Source of the DNA: Candidatus Woesearchaeota archaeon
GTDB lineage: Archaea > Nanobdellota > Nanobdellia > Woesearchaeales > WALR01
Length of the DNA: 7,398 nt
Direction of reading: 5' to 3'
NCBI GenBank assembly: GCA_015522765.1
Contig: WALR01000091.1
Location: 1 to 7,398 of the forward strand
The position numbers and the translations under genes were made by a program. The notes under the pieces are model-generated. The model was not told the DNA's origin, made no database searches, and saw only the letters and a program-made list of their open reading frames with translations. This document shows, in pieces, positions 5,655-7,398 of this stretch; the first letter of the stretch is position 1, and every line of letters begins with the position of its first letter.

Positions 5655-6893
5655 ACGGTAAGCTTTAAGAGAATCAAAGAGGACTTTCCCATCCTAAAAA
5701 GAAGGGTTCATGGAAGAAGGATAGTCTACCTTGACAATGCAGCCACCACCCAGAAGCCGACAGAGGTAATAAATAAGATTGTTGAATTCTATAAAAGCCA
5801 CAATGCAAACATCCACAGGGGGGCTCACACATTAAGCGTTGAGAGCTCTCTCATGTACGAGGAAGCAAGGGAGAAGGTGGCCGCCTTTGTTGGCGGGGCT
5901 CCCTCTAACACCATTTTTTTCAGGGGGACAACAGAAGCGGTCAACACTACTGCATCATCCCTCTCAAAGAGCCTTCTTAAGAGGGGGGACGAGATATTAG
6001 TAAGCATAGCGGAGCACCACAGCAACTTTTTGCCCTGGAGGGCATTAGGAAAGCAGGGAATCAGGACAAGGGTTGTTAAGCTGAACAGCGATTATGAGGT
6101 GGATTATGATGCGCTTTCAGGGAGCATTACTAAAAACACGAGAGTCATAGCACTCACCCACTCCTCAAATGTGCTTGGCACAAGAAACAACATAAAGGCT
6201 GTCTCCAGGATCGCCCATGACCATGGCGCCCTCTTATTTGTAGACGGCGCGCAGTCAGTTCCCCACATGAAAACAGACATTAAGAGTTTGGGAGCTGACT
6301 TTCTGGCTTTTTCAGGCCACAAAATGCTTGCGCCTTCAGGAACAGGGGCGATGGTGATGTCTGATGCTGCTGCAGAGATTATGAAGAATGCGGAGCCATT
6401 CCAGTATGGAGGAGGGATGATAAAGAGTGTCTCTCTTAAGAGAGAGGAATTTGCGGGCCTGCCCTCGCGTTTTGAGGCGGGGACGATGAATATTGAGGGG
6501 ACTATAGCTATGGGCAATGCAGTTGATTATCTTAACAGGATAGGGATGGAGAATGTAGAGGAACACGAGGCAAAACTCTCCAGAAGGATGCTCTCCCTCA
6601 TTAAAGACAATGATAATGTCGAGTTATACGGGCCTGTAAGCAGCAAAAATAAGTTGCCATTGGTGTCCTTTAATATAAGGGGCGTCCACTCCCATGACAC
6701 AGCCGCATTACTTGACCAGAGGGGTGTTGCAGTCAGGGCGGGCCATCACTGCGCCCAGCCCCTAATGGATTATCTGGGGATTAAGTCCTCAGCGAGGGCC
6801 AGCGCCTATATCTACAATGACTATGAAGACCTTGATGTGTTAATGGAATCAATTGATTATGCGATAAGAAAGATAGGGCGTAAGAATGGATAA
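5655..6893 (+). CDS. sufS: Cysteine desulfurase SufS, apparent non-ATG start
   Basis: SufS is the PLP-dependent enzyme that removes sulfur from L-cysteine as an enzyme persulfide and feeds Fe-S assembly. Read from ACG 5655 it has 412 residues, normal for the family. It starts SFKRIKEDFPIL and contains LDNAATT (26-32) and NIHRGAHTLS (52-61). The PLP contacts are EHHSN (120-124), DGAQ (197-200) and SGHK with Schiff-base Lys223. The catalytic Cys366 lies in RAGHHCAQP. The first ATG in frame (5853) would remove 66 residues, including LDNAATT and the substrate loop, so it cannot be the true start. No ATG, GTG or TTG occurs in frame between the sufD TAA (5652-5654) and 5853. ACG 5655 with GAGGGGG at 5642-5648 is the best candidate. 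FEAGTMNI replaces the usual FEAGTPNI. The gene overlaps sufU by 8 nt. Function is sure; the start is not. Confidence 0.93.
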   Translation, partial: TVSFKRIKEDFPILKRRVHGRRIVYLDNAATTQKPTEVINKIVEFYKSHNANIHRGAHTLSVESSLMYEEAREKVAAFVGGAPSNTIFFRGTTEAVNTTASSLSKSLLKRGDEILVSIAEHHSNFLPWRALGKQGIRTRVVKLNSDYEVDYDALSGSITKNTRVIALTHSSNVLGTRNNIKAVSRIAHDHGALLFVDGAQSVPHMKTDIKSLGADFLAFSGHKMLAPSGTGAMVMSDAAAEIMKNAEPFQYGGGMIKSVSLKREEFAGLPSRFEAGTMNIEGTIAMGNAVDYLNRIGMENVEEHEAKLSRRMLSLIKDNDNVELYGPVSSKNKLPLVSFNIRGVHSHDTAALLDQRGVAVRAGHHCAQPLMDYLGIKSSARASAYIYNDYEDLDVLMESIDYAIRKIGRKNG

Positions 6894-7275
6894 TGAGATA
6901 TACACAGAGAGAATTATCGAATTGGCGGAGAGTGGGCATATCCCTCATAAATACAACCGCAGCTCAAATGAATCGAGCGCCTACTGCGGGGACGAGCAGA
7001 GGGTTTACTTATTAGTGAAAGAAGGCATAGTAGTTGACGCCGGTTTCGAGGGGGACGGGTGTGTGCTGAGCCGTGCGTCCTCAAAACTGCTCACGGATTA
7101 CATAAAGGGAAAGAGCATAAAGGATGTTTTGGGATTGACTATTGAGGATGTTGAGTCATTGCTAGGCTTTAGTGTCAGCATGGCAAGAAGGAACTGCGCC
7201 TCTCTCGGACTCAAAGCAGTAAAGAGTGCTCTTATTAAAGATGAGCAGAGCAATACACCCAATAGAGAACAATGA
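6886..7275 (+). CDS. sufU: U-type Fe-S scaffold / sulfur acceptor (SufU/IscU/NifU-N family)
   Basis: This 129-residue protein belongs to the IscU/SufU fold. The three conserved Cys are present: Cys34 in YCGD with Asp36, Cys59 in FEGDGCVLSRAS, and Cys104 in RRNCASLGL. The gap between Cys59 and Cys104 is 45 residues, close to IscU and lacking the roughly 20-residue insert of Bacillus SufU. The residue before the last Cys is Asn, not the His of IscU, and the CASL context is SufU-like. It probably accepts sulfur from SufS for the SufBCD complex, or acts as a scaffold; the sequence does not decide. The tail after about residue 117 is hydrophilic. The ATG at 6886 overlaps the sufS end by 8 nt, with only a weak AGGG ribosome site, which suggests translational coupling. 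It is the last suf gene in view. Confidence 0.92.
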   Translation: MDNEIYTERIIELAESGHIPHKYNRSSNESSAYCGDEQRVYLLVKEGIVVDAGFEGDGCVLSRASSKLLTDYIKGKSIKDVLGLTIEDVESLLGFSVSMARRNCASLGLKAVKSALIKDEQSNTPNREQ

Positions 7276-7305
7276 AATGCGAAATCCTCCCTAGCGACCG
7301 AAAAC

Positions 7306-7313
7306 TTTAAATA
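7306..7313 (+). promoter_or_regulatory. Strong TATA box for an unseen downstream gene or RNA
   Basis: TTTAAATA is preceded by CGAAAAC (7299-7305), a BRE-like purine-rich element, making this the best promoter match in the window. Transcription should start about 25 nt on, near 7332-7336. The ATG at 7332 opens only a nine-codon frame, so either a gene starts beyond the window or a small RNA is made. Nothing in the remaining bases looks like a tRNA. Confidence 0.6.
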
Positions 7314-7354
7314 GTGCCGCTCATTAAGAGAATGGTAGTTTGTTGTCTCATTGG

Positions 7355-7370
7355 GCTATAATGCTATAAT
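7355..7370. repeat. Perfect tandem octamer GCTATAAT
   Basis: GCTATAAT occurs twice head to tail (7355-7362 and 7363-7370). It lies about 45 bases after the strong TATA box and is itself TATA-like, so it may be a second promoter element or an operator for the next gene. It is short and AT-rich, and chance is possible. Confidence 0.35.
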
Positions 7371-7388
7371 AAAACAAAAGTTTAATAT

Positions 7389-7398
7389 CTGTCTCTTA
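7389..7398. other. Likely Nextera/Tn5 mosaic-end adapter remnant
   Basis: The final ten bases, CTGTCTCTTA, are identical to the first ten bases of the Tn5 mosaic end used in Nextera libraries (CTGTCTCTTATACACATCT). The match sits exactly at the window edge in the orientation expected for adapter read-through. These bases are therefore probably not part of the genome. A chance match of ten bases at that exact edge is unlikely but cannot be excluded from the sequence alone. Confidence 0.75.

Noticed and set aside
6104..6517. A 137-codon minus-strand open frame inside sufS
   Set aside because: It overlaps the PLP-lysine region of SufS in antisense and encodes nothing recognisable.
5853..6893. 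SufS annotated from the first ATG (346 residues)
   Set aside because: This start would delete LDNAATT and the NIHRGAH loop, both conserved in SufS and encoded in the same open frame just upstream.
7332..7361. Nine-codon frame after the strong TATA box (MVVCCLIGL)
   Set aside because: It is too short to judge, has no ribosome site, and its start coincides with the expected transcription start only by estimate.
1..7398. CRISPR array, insertion sequence, tRNA or rRNA
   Set aside because: I saw no regularly spaced repeats of 20 or more bases, no transposase frame or terminal inverted repeats, and no tRNA or rRNA motifs on either strand.

Overview
The window looks like a short contig from an uncultivated archaeon. 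It carries archaeal translation factor 5A with its lysine hypusination loop, a bifunctional phosphoglucose/phosphomannose isomerase of the type common in archaea, TTTAAATA/TTTATAAA-type TATA boxes, Shine-Dalgarno sites of the GAGGG/AGGTGG kind, short gaps and overlapping genes. Arg is read mostly with AGG/AGA and Ile often with ATA. I cannot fix the phylum from this sequence; a euryarchaeal or DPANN-like lineage is possible, but this is inference. The last ten bases match the start of the Tn5/Nextera mosaic end, so the right edge is probably a library end and its final bases may not be genomic.

Layout. Positions 13-785 hold two genes on the minus strand: aIF5A and, upstream of it, a small coiled-coil protein of unknown function. 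A palindromic TATA element near 829-836 lies between that small gene and the divergent isomerase gene (889-1920, plus strand). A T-rich stretch then separates the isomerase from a small Cys-containing HTH regulator (2028-2372). The regulator's start is preceded by a palindromic TATA box and tandem 13-bp operator-like repeats. A tightly packed SUF iron-sulfur cluster operon follows: sufC (2434), sufB (28-nt overlap with sufC), sufD, sufS (directly after the sufD stop) and a sufU/iscU-like scaffold gene (8-nt overlap with sufS). The last 120 bases contain a new TATA box and no gene I can support.

How the genes work together. SufS takes sulfur from cysteine as a persulfide. The U-type protein is the likely sulfur acceptor or scaffold. 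SufB and SufD with the SufC ATPase form the complex that builds and transfers Fe-S clusters. No sufE or sufA is present in the window. The regulator has one Cys before its HTH and a C-x2-C at its C terminus, and it sits just upstream of sufC. It is therefore a good candidate for an Fe-S- or redox-sensing regulator of this operon and of itself; this is inference.

The most striking observation is at sufS. The full conserved N-terminal region (66 codons upstream of the first ATG) is open in frame and contains the expected PLP-fold motifs, but it has no ATG, GTG or TTG. The best-placed initiation codon is ACG at 5655, immediately after the sufD TAA and 6 nt downstream of a strong GAGGGGG site. 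sufD and sufS also share a reading frame, separated by that single TAA. Non-canonical initiation, stop readthrough or a single-base error would each explain this, and they can be told apart by experiment.
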